From Gammaproteobacteria bacterium RIFCSPHIGHO2_12_FULL_37_14 (GTDB lineage: Bacteria > Pseudomonadota > Gammaproteobacteria > DSM-16500), in contig MGXV01000053.1 in assembly GCA_001801485.1 (NCBI GenBank), positions 1-23,297 of the forward strand: a DNA stretch of 23,297 bases, written 5' to 3'. Made by a program: the position numbers and the translations under genes. Under the pieces are notes generated by a model that was given only the letters and a program-made list of their open reading frames with translations, searched no databases and was not told where the DNA came from. Below, one piece after another: positions 1-6,278 of this stretch (the first letter of the stretch is position 1; every line of letters begins with the position of its first letter).

Positions 1-2
1 AA

Positions 3-698
3 AATAGATTCACATTACCTTCCAGTATAGATGCTGCAAACTTTAGAAGTTTTGGTTTATCTTCCTTGTCCGATAAAACCGATGGATCTAAAGTAAAAGA
101 ACATACTGATCAGCAATTCGATGCTAATTTAGGGTGGGATTCAATTACTTGGCTTCGCTCCATTACCAAACTTCCTATTATCTTGAAGGGGATATTAAAT
201 CCCGATGATGCTGTTGAGGCTATCAAGCAAAATGTATCTGCAATCATCATTTCAAATCACGGTGGCAGACAAATTGATAGTATCATTTCGCCTATTGATG
301 CTTTACCAGATATTGTCAGAGTGGTAAACAATCAAATTCCTTTAATCATAGATGGCGGCATCAGAAGCGGTGAAGATGTATTCAAGGCTATAGCTCTTGG
401 CGCTAATGCTGTTATGATCGCACGTCCCATTCTGTTGGCTCTCTCAATTGGTGGAGAAGAAGAACTAGTTTTTTTACTTAAAAGATTACAAAATGAACTA
501 ATTCTCACTATGCGATTAGCTGGCTGTAATGACTTGCAGATAGTTAGAGATCGCGGACTCTCCCTATTATCTGGAACAAGTGTAGCTGCCCTCAAATTTT
601 TAGAATTAGTAAAAAAATTAGAAACAAACACTTCCACACAAAAAGAATCAGCAAGTACCATGTCAGCTATTAGGTTTTTTATGAATGGTTATCAATGA
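3..698 (+). CDS. FMN-dependent alpha-hydroxyacid oxidase/dehydrogenase, 3' part
   Basis: The reading frame is open from base 3, so the N-terminal part lies outside the window; a TTG at 66 is an internal Leu codon, not the start. The visible 231 residues cover the second half of the FMN TIM barrel of the glycolate oxidase / lactate oxidase / L-lactate dehydrogenase family. Seen in order: an LKG segment with the flavin-contacting Lys (about 195-203), SNHGGRQ with the catalytic His and substrate-binding Arg (about 258-278), DGGIRSG for FMN phosphate (about 351-371), and ALGANAVMIARP near 400-425. Family members oxidise 2-hydroxy acids to 2-oxo acids, using oxygen or the quinone pool. The substrate cannot be decided because the N-terminal binding residues are missing. 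The coding frame shows no break. The last 30 residues are low complexity and go beyond the usual domain end. Confidence 0.9.
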   Translation, partial: NRFTLPSSIDAANFRSFGLSSLSDKTDGSKVKEHTDQQFDANLGWDSITWLRSITKLPIILKGILNPDDAVEAIKQNVSAIIISNHGGRQIDSIISPIDALPDIVRVVNNQIPLIIDGGIRSGEDVFKAIALGANAVMIARPILLALSIGGEEELVFLLKRLQNELILTMRLAGCNDLQIVRDRGLSLLSGTSVAALKFLELVKKLETNTSTQKESASTMSAIRFFMNGYQ

Positions 699-738
699 AT
701 CTAGTGGGCTCGCCAAGAATATTTGTGGGCTGGCTGGA

Positions 739-762
739 ATTATGCCGGCAAGCAGGCATAAT
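739..762. repeat. Perfect 8-bp stem hairpin between the oxidase gene and the IS element
   Basis: ATTATGCC (739-746) and GGCATAAT (755-762) pair perfectly around an 8-base loop. No T-run follows on either strand, so this is not a standard intrinsic terminator. It lies in the 191-base gap between the oxidase stop and the end of tnpB, in a GC-richer patch (about 705-775). The rest of the gap is AT-rich with no gene. Confidence 0.5.
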
Positions 763-859
763 GGTTCCATGGCTGACATAGGGTTTTTCCTAAAAATAAT
801 ATAAATTCATATTAAGAGAAAATATTTAATTAATTCAGTAAAAATATCAGAACAATATA

Positions 860-1010
860 AAAATATTACCATGAATTACTCCCACCAACCTAATAGAGTG
901 GTATGGTGTGAGTTTCGTGTTTCAACGCCGTAAAACAACTACGGCTCCGCACCTCGGCCAATTCCTGACCCGAGACCCAATTCAGGGCCCAATTCAATAT
1001 TACCCGCGCT
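860..1010 (-). ncRNA. Candidate omega (reRNA) guide-RNA region of TnpB
   Basis: In studied IS200/IS605 elements the TnpB guide RNA overlaps the 3' end of tnpB and runs to the transposon end, with the adjacent host DNA serving as guide. Here that places it on the minus strand over the last part of tnpB and the first bases after the stop. The stretch just past the stop (about 870-889) is GC-rich compared with the AT-rich DNA beyond, which may mark the transposon end. No structure was computed; both limits are inferred from family knowledge. Confidence 0.3.
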
Positions 1011-2110
1011 GCATTTTCATCGCGATCACAGCTTGCTCCACAATCACAATGATGCCAACGTTCGGATAATGTTTTCTTTATTTGAGATTGGCACCGATGA
1101 CAAGTTTGACTTGGCTTGACTTCCCTTGTCGGAATTTCAATCCACATCGCCCCAGCTTCTTCCGCTTTGGACTTTAGCAGACTATGAAATTGTGTCGGCG
1201 CTGTACTCAATATTTCTCGATTTAACCCTTTCTTATTTGCACCACCTTTTGCTGTCATCGATTTAACTGATAATGCCTCTGTTGCAATAACACCGTTTTC
1301 TTTTACTATCTGGGATGATAACTCATGATGAAAATGACGACGACGACGCGCTATCTTTGCATGAAAGTTTGAAAGAACCTGTACTGCTTTTTTGCGATTA
1401 CAACTCTCTTTTTTCTTGCGAGAAATGGATTGTTGTAATGCTTTAAGCTTAGGTAACAGCTTCTTAATAAATCGCGGATTTTCTATCGAATTCGTCTTTG
1501 CTTGACTATCATGACTAACAAGGAATTTTTCTAGTCCCCAATCCAAGCCTATCGCTTTATTGCCACAACATCGCTTTGGCTCGCATTCAACCGTCACAGA
1601 AACATACCATTTCCCTGCTTTGTGTAAAATTTCAGCCGTTTTAACTTCACCAGGCGTTCTGGCTTTTCCTCGTATTTGAATGTGACCTACACCCGATAAC
1701 CGTAATTCGCCATGTTTCATGGTTTCATTACTGATGAGACGAAAGCCATCTCCATGTGTTTTATAGCCCCAGCCTGAAAAACGCTGTAATGATTTAAAAC
1801 GCGGAAATCCAGGTTTTTCTCCCGCTTTCACTCGTCTAAAAAAAGCTTGAAATGCTAAATCCAAACGTTTAAGTGTTACCTGCAAAGATTGCGCATTCAT
1901 TTCTTTAAGACCAAAATCCTTTTGGCGCCAGACGGTTAACGCTTTGCATTGATCTGCAAATGAAAGTGATTTTCCTTGTTCACGATAAACTCTTATTCTT
2001 TCTTCAAGAGCAGCATGATAGACACGTTGATGAAAACCAAGCAGTTCAAACAAGCGGGCCGTTTGTTGTTGATTTGGATACAATCGATATGTTATTTTTC
2101 GTTTCATCAT
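890..2110 (-). CDS. tnpB: TnpB, RNA-guided RuvC-type nuclease of an IS200/IS605 element
   Basis: A 406-residue TnpB (OrfB), usual length for the family. The N-terminal part (1-180) is the basic helix-turn-helix and wedge region. The RuvC parts are GLDWG with Asp190, ATEALSVKSM with Glu278, and CDRDENAA with Asp362. A zinc ribbon sits between the last two: CHRC (337-340) and CDC (355-357). All three acidic residues and four cysteines are present, so it is predicted to be catalytically competent. TnpB proteins are ancestors of Cas12 and cut DNA guided by an RNA made from the transposon end, which helps the element persist. Two ATG codons stand in tandem at the start; the first is given. tnpA diverges 23 bases away. 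Confidence 0.95.
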   Translation of the reverse strand: MMKRKITYRLYPNQQQTARLFELLGFHQRVYHAALEERIRVYREQGKSLSFADQCKALTVWRQKDFGLKEMNAQSLQVTLKRLDLAFQAFFRRVKAGEKPGFPRFKSLQRFSGWGYKTHGDGFRLISNETMKHGELRLSGVGHIQIRGKARTPGEVKTAEILHKAGKWYVSVTVECEPKRCCGNKAIGLDWGLEKFLVSHDSQAKTNSIENPRFIKKLLPKLKALQQSISRKKKESCNRKKAVQVLSNFHAKIARRRRHFHHELSSQIVKENGVIATEALSVKSMTAKGGANKKGLNREILSTAPTQFHSLLKSKAEEAGAMWIEIPTREVKPSQTCHRCQSQIKKTLSERWHHCDCGASCDRDENAARVILNWALNWVSGQELAEVRSRSCFTALKHETHTIPLY

Positions 2111-2133
2111 GTCACGTATTTTACTTAGTTATT

Positions 2134-2547
2134 ATGAGAAAACAAGAATTTAAATACTTATTTCACTGTGCTTTTAATCTTAACTATCATTTAGTTATCG
2201 TTACAAAATATAGGCGAAAATGCATCACGGCTCTCATGCTTGCTCGCTTAAAATCTATTTGTTTCGACCTCACTAAAAAATGGGAATGCGAGTTATTAGA
2301 ATTTAATGGTGAAGCAGATCATCTTCATTTATTGCTTTCACTTAATCCTAAAGTTGCACCATCTGTCTTTGTGAATAACTTAAAAACAGTAACATCGCGA
2401 TTAATTAGAAAGGAATTTAGAGCAGCATTAGAAAGGGTTTATCGAAAGCCAGTATTTTGGAGCAGAAGTTATTGTATCTTAACGTGTGGTGGTGCGCCAC
2501 TTTCCATTATCAAACAATATATCGAACAACAAAAAGCACCAGAATAA
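2134..2547 (+). CDS. tnpA: TnpA, Y1 HUH transposase of the IS200/IS605 family
   Basis: A 137-residue single-strand DNA transposase. The HUH metal-binding motif is seen as ADHLHLLLSL (His63 and His65). The catalytic tyrosine is Tyr129 in IIKQYIEQQ, and the FWSRSY segment (108-113) before it is typical. Length fits the 130-150 residue norm. The frame is open further upstream, to 1960, but that part overlaps tnpB on the other strand and resembles nothing; ATG 2134 starts exactly where the family homology begins. It is the partner of tnpB and would excise and insert the element as a single-stranded circle. No frameshift or stop is seen. Confidence 0.93.
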   Translation: MRKQEFKYLFHCAFNLNYHLVIVTKYRRKCITALMLARLKSICFDLTKKWECELLEFNGEADHLHLLLSLNPKVAPSVFVNNLKTVTSRLIRKEFRAALERVYRKPVFWSRSYCILTCGGAPLSIIKQYIEQQKAPE

Positions 2548-2549
2548 CA

Positions 2550-2624
2550 ACTGCGCTTATGCGCAGTGCGCCGCCTCACCTCCATCTAAGCGCAGAGCTG
2601 GCATTGAACTCGCTATAGATGGAG
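2550..2624. repeat. Nested hairpins at the tnpA end of the IS element
   Basis: A 7-bp stem, ACTGCGC/GCGCAGT around TTAT, occupies 2550-2567. A second stem pairs CTCCATCTA (2580-2588) with TAGATGGAG (2616-2624), and continues inward with AGCG/CGCT after a one-base A bulge. GCAGTGC (2563-2569) can also pair with GCACTGC (2624-2630) as an alternative. They fit the subterminal recognition hairpins of IS200/IS605; part may act as a tnpA terminator. Confidence 0.5.
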
Positions 2625-2681
2625 CACTGCGGCACTTTTTGGTAGAAATACGGTGATTAGATAAAAAGATTAAACTTAGCT

Positions 2682-3266
2682 TTACTTATATTGTTTACAC
2701 CATAGCGAACTTATGGACGCTATACCATGTGCTCTGTAAGATAAAGCAACATCTAAATCTCGTTCACTCAGCCCTCCCAGTGCATAAATCGGGATAGCTA
2801 TAGACTGAGATAATTCATAAAACAGATTCCACCCTAAAGGTGTAGCATCGGGATGAGTATTTGTTCGGCAAACTGGAGATAATGTAACAATATCAACGCC
2901 TATTTTCTCAGCGTGCTTTAGTTGCTTTAAATTATGACATGCTGCAGCTATAATTTTTGTTTTAGTTAAAGGTCTTTTATTACATTTCATTAAAATCTTA
3001 CTGCTTAAATGAACACCATCTGAATCCAATTTTTCTGCAATCTCTATATCAGAATTTAGAATTATCTTTGCATGATGTTTTCTTCCTATATCTATTACAT
3101 ATTTAGCTAACACAGTATACTCAATCTTATCTAATTCTTTTGCTCTTAATTGAATTAACGTTACTCCATTATTAATATGTAAAATTATTTTGTTTAAAAA
3201 TTCCTCTCTATGCCGTGGATCGGATCCAGTAATCATTAACAATCTAGGAAATTCAGACGGCTGCAT
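2682..3266 (-). CDS. TenI/ThiE-like thiamine phosphate synthase-fold protein
   Basis: A 194-residue single TIM-barrel protein of the ThiE/TenI family. Visible family segments: LIQLRAKEL (38-46), KIILNSDIEIA (70-80), SDGVHLSS (86-93), AAACHN (about 111-116), VTLSPV then HPDATPLGW with the phosphate-loop Thr, and IYALGGL near the C-terminus. It most resembles the C-terminal half of gammaproteobacterial Nudix-TenI fusion proteins, whose exact role is unclear; no Nudix domain precedes it here. The frame stays open to ATG 3443, but that stretch belongs to a decayed IS607 recombinase. ATG 3266 is preferred because GAGG lies 6 bases upstream and the domain begins directly after it. It could be a shortened fusion gene rather than a native single-domain protein. 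Confidence 0.75.
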   Translation of the reverse strand: MQPSEFPRLLMITGSDPRHREEFLNKIILHINNGVTLIQLRAKELDKIEYTVLAKYVIDIGRKHHAKIILNSDIEIAEKLDSDGVHLSSKILMKCNKRPLTKTKIIAAACHNLKQLKHAEKIGVDIVTLSPVCRTNTHPDATPLGWNLFYELSQSIAIPIYALGGLSERDLDVALSYRAHGIASISSLWCKQYK

Positions 3267-3289
3267 GTCCATCCTCAATATGAAAATCT

Positions 3290-3462
3290 TGAATATATCG
3301 TTCCACCAGACGACCGATTTTTTCTGACAATATTTCTTTAATAATTTTTTCAATCCTTTTTTATAATCATTCATTCCTGAACCAAGATCTGATACTAAGT
3401 AGTGTGCTAATGGAAACACCCAGTATTTTGGCCGCCTTGCCAATAGTTACTAATCTATTCAT
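3290..3462 (-). pseudogene. Decayed IS607-family serine recombinase (tnpA) fragment
   Basis: Reading from ATG 3462, the first codons give NRLVTIGKAAKILGVS, the MerR-like helix-turn-helix that opens IS607-type TnpA. After codon 21 the frame must shift, and the sequence then reads SDLGSGMNDYKKGLKKLL (about 3395-3340), matching the mid-part of the resolvase domain (usual form GSGLN..RKGLKKLL). A second shift in an A-rich run leads to KEILSEKIGRLVE. The stretch between HTH and resolvase middle, including the catalytic serine, is missing, as is the C-terminal half. It is therefore an internally deleted, frameshifted relic. No tnpB partner of IS607 type is nearby; the tnpB at 890-2110 belongs with its own Y1 transposase. 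Confidence 0.65.
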
Positions 3463-3514
3463 AAAGGAGTAGTTTTACACAGCTTTAGATAGACTTCAAA
3501 GTTAACTGTTATTA

Positions 3515-3555
3515 ACCCTCTTTTTTAAAAGAGGGTCGGCGCGTTCTTTGCGCCG
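3515..3555 (-). terminator. Two adjacent hairpins after the small orphan gene
   Basis: ACCCTCTTTT (3515-3524) pairs with AAAAGAGGGT (3527-3536), and directly beside it CGGCGC (3537-3542) pairs with GCGCCG (3550-3555) around a 7-base loop. They lie just past the stop of the minus-strand gene at 3579. Read on the minus strand, no long T-run follows, so a terminator is likely but not textbook. Confidence 0.45.
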
Positions 3556-3578
3556 GGGAGATTTTCGCAAAATAGTAT

Positions 3579-3923
3579 TCACGCCCGCCTGAATGTCATG
3601 CAATTGACTATTTTTCCATGGATATCATTTAATTGTTGAGTCATTTTTTTAAAATCACTTTTTTCTTCTTCAGTGGGACAATGATTCATTTCAACGCTTG
3701 CTCCCTCTTCTTGCAAAGATAATGAGCGATGTTCCATAATAGCATTTTTTAGATTTTCTCTATATTGAACAAGCAGAGTATCACATGAAGAATCGGTGGT
3801 ATTCTTTCTTGTTTCCGCATGGTTATTAAAAAAATTTAGATGGGATTGAAGATTATCATTAAAAATAAAATAATGTAAATCAGGCTTGAAGGGTCTTTTA
3901 GGGTCTTTCATATGAAATCTCAC
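3579..3923 (-). CDS. Hypothetical protein, 110-114 residues
   Basis: Not recognised. The product is hydrophilic, without signal peptide or membrane segment, and begins with a basic, proline-containing stretch (KDPKRPFKPD). It has several Asn/His-rich patches and an acidic Glu-rich centre around residues 71-92. The first ATG (3923) and the fifth codon ATG (3911) are both possible starts. It is divergent from the F-box gene, with about 117 bases between them that must hold both promoters. Two hairpins follow its stop. Coding status rests on length, on position and on the lack of any better frame on the other strand. Confidence 0.5.
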   Translation of the reverse strand: MRFHMKDPKRPFKPDLHYFIFNDNLQSHLNFFNNHAETRKNTTDSSCDTLLVQYRENLKNAIMEHRSLSLQEEGASVEMNHCPTEEEKSDFKKMTQQLNDIHGKIVNCMTFRRA

Positions 3924-4040
3924 TCTTCGAATTTATAATGAGGGCATTATCCCCAATGATCTCTAAAGTTACAAGATACTTTGTGCTTTTTTCCGAAATA
4001 TGATAATTTTATACTCAATTACATCAAGCTTCGGATTAAG

Positions 4041-5159
4041 ATGAAATTAAATATGAAGCAACATTCCGCATTCATGAATCTGCCCTCAGAACTGCAGCTG
4101 AAGATTTTAGGCTACTTGGAAAATCGACATCAACTCGCATCTGTTGCGGCAACCTGTTCAACTTTTTTTAATTTATCGAGAGATAAGCAACTTTTACAGA
4201 CTATTCCCTTATCATTTGATTACGCATCCGTCGAATCAATCACGCCGATTGAATTTGATATCGCTAAGCTTCGTAAAATCAAAAAAAACCGTTTTAGTAA
4301 AATGGAAAATCGAGAACGTATTTCAGCAATGACCATGGCATTATCCTCTGATGGCACAATTTTAGCAGTCGCTACTGAAGCAAACCATGATCACCTCCAT
4401 TTGTTTGAAACAAAATCAGGCAAACATTTATGTCATTTAAAAGGAAATGACATCAACATACATCGTTCTGGGTTAAATTTGGCATTTACTCAAGATACGC
4501 AATATTTAATTGCAAATTATGATTATAGTATTACAAGTAATAGTGACTGGACCACTGATGACAATTATCACTATAGTAAAATAGATATTTGGGAGGTCAC
4601 TAGTGGTAAGAAGGTACATAGCTTTAAACTAGCTAATTCACAAAACTGCTGTGCGCACATTGGTTTGCTCACTCAACATCAATTTATCGTTGCTTATTAT
4701 TCTGTTCAAGAGCCGTCATGGGACCCACCTTCTAACAATATACCTAGCTTGCCCACCCCTACATTTATCTGTGATATTGATACCCAAACATATCGGCCTT
4801 ACGACGGTCATGGTAATAACCTATCTTTTTTTAATAACCGACCATCTTGTTTATTAAAAAAAGATCAATATTGTTTGACAATAAGATCTGATCAACATGA
4901 TTCTGAAACTCAGATCATTATCAGTGAGAGCACAACGGGCAACAATATATATGTTGAAAAAATAAAATTTGATCCCTCACGAAATAGCATCCTCTCTAAT
5001 TTTCCATCTAAAGATCAAGTCATTTGCAGCCCACATCAAGGAGATATTTATATATTGATTGGCGATGGCTGCATTTATAGATTACGTTTTCCTGTACTAC
5101 AAAACCAACGACATGAAGAAAAAAAGAACCTGGTTAGCTCACGTTCACTTTCATCATAA
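4041..5159 (+). CDS. F-box protein with WD40-like repeats, candidate secreted effector
   Basis: The product (372 residues from ATG 4041; a second ATG lies at 4053) starts with an F-box at about residues 13-46: NLPSELQLKILGYLEN, then an ASVAATCSTFFNLS helix. F-boxes bind Skp1 and recruit substrates to eukaryotic SCF ubiquitin ligases; bacteria that carry them are usually host-associated and secrete them. After a linker come at least two WD40-like blades: AMTMALSSDGTILAVAT ending HLHLFETKSGKHL, and NLAFTQDTQYLIAN ending IDIWEVTSGKKV. Further beta-rich segments may complete a propeller, a common substrate-binding module in eukaryotic F-box proteins. The frame is open up to a TTG at 3981, but that part looks non-coding. 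The C-terminus has HEEKK about 14 residues from the end. The 3' end overlaps the convergent GNAT gene by 26 bases. Confidence 0.85.
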   Translation: MKLNMKQHSAFMNLPSELQLKILGYLENRHQLASVAATCSTFFNLSRDKQLLQTIPLSFDYASVESITPIEFDIAKLRKIKKNRFSKMENRERISAMTMALSSDGTILAVATEANHDHLHLFETKSGKHLCHLKGNDINIHRSGLNLAFTQDTQYLIANYDYSITSNSDWTTDDNYHYSKIDIWEVTSGKKVHSFKLANSQNCCAHIGLLTQHQFIVAYYSVQEPSWDPPSNNIPSLPTPTFICDIDTQTYRPYDGHGNNLSFFNNRPSCLLKKDQYCLTIRSDQHDSETQIIISESTTGNNIYVEKIKFDPSRNSILSNFPSKDQVICSPHQGDIYILIGDGCIYRLRFPVLQNQRHEEKKNLVSSRSLSS

Positions 5160-5577
5160 TATAGGGATTAATTTCAGTTTTGAAATTGAATTTTTGATAA
5201 AGTCCATGAGCATCTTCCGTCATTAAAAACCACCGGAAAATACCACGGAGTGGTGGATAATCAAAAACATATTTAAGCAAAGCTTGGCCAACCCCTTTAC
5301 CTCTATGCGCTTCATCAATAAATACATCCCACAAAGAAGCAAATTCTGAACAATCGCTAATTACTCGAGAATAACCTATTTGTTTTTCTTGATAAAATAC
5401 GCTAAAACAAAAAGAATTTTCAACCACTAAAGCAAAACGTTCGGGTGGTAATCCTGTTGAATAACGCGAAGGAATGCAGAGTAAATGATATAAATATTCT
5501 AAATCCAGCTTCTTTTTATCTGCAGTAAATACATATTCTTGATATTTTCCATCAGGATAAGAGGGTCTAAATGTCAT
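5134..5577 (-). CDS. GNAT-family N-acetyltransferase
   Basis: A 147-residue GNAT protein, typical size. Acetyl-CoA binding motif A is seen as VFIDEAHRGKGVGQALL (85-101), with the diphosphate-binding RGKGVG loop. Motif B follows as DAHGLYQKFNF (122-132), where the Tyr is the usual general acid. It closely resembles small single-domain GNATs of the YjgM/ArgA-like COG0454 type; the substrate cannot be told. It is soluble, with no signal peptide. The gene converges on the F-box gene with a 26-base overlap of the 3' ends and is divergent from the lipoprotein gene, 72 bases away. Confidence 0.9.
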   Translation of the reverse strand: MTFRPSYPDGKYQEYVFTADKKKLDLEYLYHLLCIPSRYSTGLPPERFALVVENSFCFSVFYQEKQIGYSRVISDCSEFASLWDVFIDEAHRGKGVGQALLKYVFDYPPLRGIFRWFLMTEDAHGLYQKFNFKTEINPYIMMKVNVS

Positions 5578-5649
5578 GTTGGCTTCTCGTTTTCGTCGGT
5601 ATAGAATAACTCACCGATTCAAAAGAATCACTAATTTAGAGGAGCGCTC

Positions 5650-6105
5650 ATGAAATCTATAATCACTGGGTTGATTGTTTTAATCTGCACCAGTTTGGTC
5701 GGTTGTTCCAGTATGACTAACCAAGATGTTGGCACTATCACTGGTGGTGTGGCTGGTGGACTACTAGGTAGTACAGTAGGTCAAGGTAGTGGGAGAATGC
5801 TTGCCATTGCTGCTGGAACATTAGCAGGCGCTTATATTGGTGGCGCGATTGGAAAAAATATGGATGACAATGATAGAGCAAGAATGAATCAAGCTTTAGA
5901 AAATAATTCCGTTAATCAACCTGCTTATTGGCATAACACTAATACCGGTACGAATTACAAAGTAGTACCCACCAAAAATGTGTCGGTAGATGGCAATGAG
6001 TATTGTCGAGAATATCAAACCATCGCCACTATAAATGGTAAACAACAACGGATGTATGGTACTGCCTGCCGTCAACCTGATGGTTCTTGGCAAGCTGCAG
6101 GATGA
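5650..6105 (+). CDS. Glycine-zipper outer-membrane lipoprotein (17 kDa surface antigen-like)
   Basis: A 151-residue lipoprotein. Residues 1-18 form a signal peptide ending in the lipobox LVGC with the lipidated Cys19. A glycine-zipper segment (about 29-68: TGGVAGGLLGSTVGQG, then GTLAGAYIGGAIGK) is the 2TM zipper of the rickettsial 17 kDa antigen family. The C-terminal part has the conserved CREYQ segment, followed by YGTACRQPDGSW with a second cysteine. A strong ribosome binding site, GAGGAG, stands 6 bases before the ATG. It is a structural envelope protein and is widespread in gammaproteobacteria. A 13-bp stem terminator follows 49 bases after the stop. Confidence 0.92.
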   Translation: MKSIITGLIVLICTSLVGCSSMTNQDVGTITGGVAGGLLGSTVGQGSGRMLAIAAGTLAGAYIGGAIGKNMDDNDRARMNQALENNSVNQPAYWHNTNTGTNYKVVPTKNVSVDGNEYCREYQTIATINGKQQRMYGTACRQPDGSWQAAG

Positions 6106-6153
6106 ATGTGCTGATGAAAAATTAGATCCTGAAAATATATCCATCCTGATGAA

Positions 6154-6189
6154 CAATCCGAGAGAAGCATCCATTATTCTCTCGGATTG
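6154..6189 (+). terminator. Strong 13-bp stem-loop after the lipoprotein gene
   Basis: CAATCCGAGAGAA (6154-6166) pairs perfectly with TTCTCTCGGATTG (6177-6189) around a 10-base loop. It lies 49 bases after the lipoprotein stop. The bases after it are not T-rich, but a short T-tailed hairpin follows at 6201, so the two may act together. Confidence 0.6.
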
Positions 6190-6200
6190 CATAACAATAG

Positions 6201-6220
6201 CGGAGAATTTTCCGTTTTTT
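6201..6220 (+). terminator. Short hairpin with T-run
   Basis: CGGA (6201-6204) pairs with TCCG (6211-6214), followed at once by six T. The stem is only 4 bp, but the T-run and place between the lipoprotein and the next gene fit an intrinsic terminator. Confidence 0.4.
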
Positions 6221-6278
6221 CTTAAACTTCGGAAACAAACTTAACAGTGGTTTCCTCCTGATAAACTAAAAAGGCACT

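Larger units (their letters stand above)
870..2632. mobile_element. IS200/IS605-family insertion sequence with divergent tnpA and tnpB
   Basis: The element carries both classical genes: a Y1 HUH transposase on the plus strand and TnpB on the minus strand. They are divergent with 23 bases between their start codons, the IS605/IS608 type of arrangement. Both frames are full length with catalytic residues in place, so the element may be active. Beyond tnpA lie GC-rich imperfect hairpins (2550-2567 and 2580-2624), as expected for the subterminal stem-loops that TnpA recognises. Beyond tnpB the sequence becomes AT-rich after about 870. This family makes no terminal inverted repeats or target duplications, so exact ends cannot be fixed from one copy; the limits given are approximate. 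Confidence 0.7.

Noticed and set aside
1960..2133. Upstream extension of the tnpA frame by 58 codons
   Set aside because: It runs antisense through the 5' end of tnpB, resembles no protein, and the Y1 transposase homology begins exactly at ATG 2134.
3267..3443. Sixty-residue N-terminal extension of the TenI protein
   Set aside because: The segment matches the IS607 recombinase middle part; ATG 3266 has a well-spaced GAGG and fits the domain start.
6035..6244. Small plus-strand frame after the lipoprotein
   Set aside because: It overlaps the lipoprotein 3' end in another frame and runs through two terminator hairpins, with no ribosome binding site of note.
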